Shown here one piece after another: positions 63,701 through 64,000 of a stretch of DNA of 64,000 nt; position 1 is the stretch's first letter, and every line of letters begins with the position of its first letter. A program made the position numbers and the translations under genes. Below the pieces are notes generated by a model, which did not search any database, was not told where the DNA came from, and worked only from the letters and a program-made list of their open reading frames with translations. Source of the stretch: Dyadobacter tibetensis Y620-1 (lineage in GTDB: Bacteria > Bacteroidota > Bacteroidia > Cytophagales > Spirosomataceae). Where the stretch lies: contig NZ_AZQN01000008.1 in assembly GCF_000566685.1 (NCBI RefSeq), positions 1 to 64,000 on the forward strand, written 5' to 3'.

Positions 63701-64000
63701 GGTCACATCAATCAACGCACGGTTACCTACTGTGATCTCCTGCTTTAAAAAGCCTATAGAGGAGAAAACAAGAATTGCATTATCCGATTTTACATCGAGG
63801 GAATACGCACCATCTGCATCGGTTACGCTACCTACATTGGTCCCTTTTACCTGAACATTCACGCCCGGAATTCCCGTCTTATCGGTATTGGAGGTTACCT
63901 TTCCACTCACTTTTCGGTCCTGAGCACGGCTATCCTTAGCCCCTAACCCAATACAAAGGAGCACTCCGATAAGAAATGTCATAGCTTGTAGCTGTTTTTT
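60746..64000 (-). CDS. SusC/RagA-family outer-membrane protein (second, 5' end cut off)
   Basis: At least 1084 residues. The frame stays open to the window's right edge (KKQLQAMTFLIGV...), so the true start lies outside; the ATG at 63982 would give 1078 residues but cut the signal. It has a regulatory domain (about 25-105), V-V-V-T-G-Y-T-V-Q-R-K-A-D-I-T-G-A-V (about 106-123), YVIDGVPTQGTL (about 178-189) and IYGARAANGVVIITTKKG (about 211-228). The barrel ends SFLVGVRFGF. It is the SusC partner of the SusD just downstream. Confidence 0.93.
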   Translation of the reverse strand, partial: KKQLQAMTFLIGVLLCIGLGAKDSRAQDRKVSGKVTSNTDKTGIPGVNVQVKGTNVGSVTDADGAYSLDVKSDNAILVFSSIGFLKQEITVGNRALIDVTLSEDIKSLTEVVVTGYTVQRKADITGAVAVIDAKELTAVPSASVTQMLQGRASGVTVGNDNSPGGGTMVRIRGFGSINNNSPLYVIDGVPTQGTLNQINPNDIESMQVLKDASAASIYGARAANGVVIITTKKGKSGAPSITFDFYTGTQRPGKMLDLLNARELGDYLFQSDIGAGKSPWVTSPSAQYKFDQQGNQTMADYIYPNIYGELPAGITYTNDIADPNLGKTAFNITKANQEGTDWQDVIFDPASISNYQIGASGGSQSAKYAISANYFKQGGILRYTNYKRYSVRANTEFTKGRFTIGENLTFSYDERQGITNNNESNPIMFAIRVHPIIPVFDITGGPAALGGTNTSPYNGFAGSRGSNLGNAPNPLARLYREKDNITKGSHIFGNVFTSFELLEGLTAKTSLGLEYNQYNRSEYFHRDIEAAEARNANSLNVINDVDRSLTWFNTLNYSKKFGIHSLNVLLGTESVKTYAVGFRASRSSFAFDDLDYRYLDAGSAAGLSNSGPGAVESALFSQFGKINYGYKDLLLADFTLRRDGSSRFSEANRYGVFPAFSVGVRLSEMEFLKKATFLDDLKIRGGWGKTGNQQIPNVYNSYTLYAADPSNNGYDINGTGSSIVGGFDLVQFGNSLGKWETNTSTNIGLDASLFNNRIEFVLDLYDRTTTDMLTQIAIPRTAGSGSVPYTNIGEINNKGFDIGLNYREKLGDFSFSVGLNFGKYKNEVVKLNDNPSATIFGFTTRLPAMSATRAGSPIASYYGYFVDGVIKDQAEADAAPKFGSYTKEGTFKFRDINGDNIITAADRTIIGNPHPDFNYGININLAYKRFDLSLFGQGVYGNEIFNYTRYWTDFNVFQGNRSKDMLYNSWKKPGDDAKLPRLNSGDATSQQVSSYFLEDGSYLRLKNIQLTYTVPTPFLSKIKMASAQVYIQGQNLFTLTKYTGLDPDINLRASGNDNQDTHMGVDEGAYPVAKSFLVGVRFGF

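Overview
The window comes from a member of the Bacteroidota, most likely the order Cytophagales. The evidence is two SusC/SusD pairs, several TonB-dependent receptors with N-terminal carboxypeptidase-regulatory-like domains, an imelysin/DUF4856/HTTM iron locus, few Shine-Dalgarno sequences and many Bacteroidota lipoprotein signals. No rRNA, tRNA or CRISPR array was seen. All family names come from reading the protein sequences, not from searches.

Bases 1-5400 are accessory DNA. Three minus-strand genes (Abi C-terminal-like/HEPN-like, AIPR, DUF5677-like) each form a discrete unit bounded by long imperfect inverted repeats. The two ends of each unit are reverse complements of each other even where neighbouring units differ (GTTAGCGGT/ACCGCTAAC for two units, GTTACCAGCA/TGCTGGTAAC for the third). 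That is the pattern left by integron gene cassettes, whose attC site is whole only in the excised circle. Just beyond the last repeat lies a decayed tyrosine recombinase C-terminus, then relics of a DUF6088 (AbiEi-like) antitoxin and an IS481-like transposase. I read this as a fossil or orphan integron-like platform carrying defence genes. It is the most interesting part of the window.

Bases 5.4-19.1 kb hold an apparent metal-acquisition region: a membrane protein with an HMA-like tail, a His-rich lipoprotein, a DUF3299-like protein, two DUF3526-type ABC-2 permeases with an ATPase, a TonB receptor, then a PepSY membrane protein, a second siderophore-type receptor and a small Cys-motif protein. 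Three copies of a 7-1-7 palindrome (TGCAACA-N-TGTTGCA) sit in the promoter regions and suggest control by a Fur-family regulator, perhaps Zur. Hsp20 follows.

Bases 19.3-32.7 kb carry a DUF748-like protein, catalase-peroxidase KatG, an SRPBCC protein, an exonuclease-BRCT protein, the iron-type operon DUF4856-imelysin-HTTM-TonB receptor, and an NlpC/P60 hydrolase. Bases 32.8-38.2 kb are a polysaccharide-degradation area (deacetylase, BNR-repeat protein, heparinase II/III-like lyase) with two pseudogenes between them.

Bases 38.3-53.5 kb are mainly core metabolism: an SPFH protein, TyrA plus an aminotransferase, modABC, SelO, an SGNH hydrolase, a nucleotidyltransferase, an A-type Fe-S carrier, ThrB and ThrA, and a sulfatase. 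Bases 53.5-64 kb hold two convergent SusC/SusD loci separated by terminators and a 54-residue small gene. The second SusC runs off the right edge.
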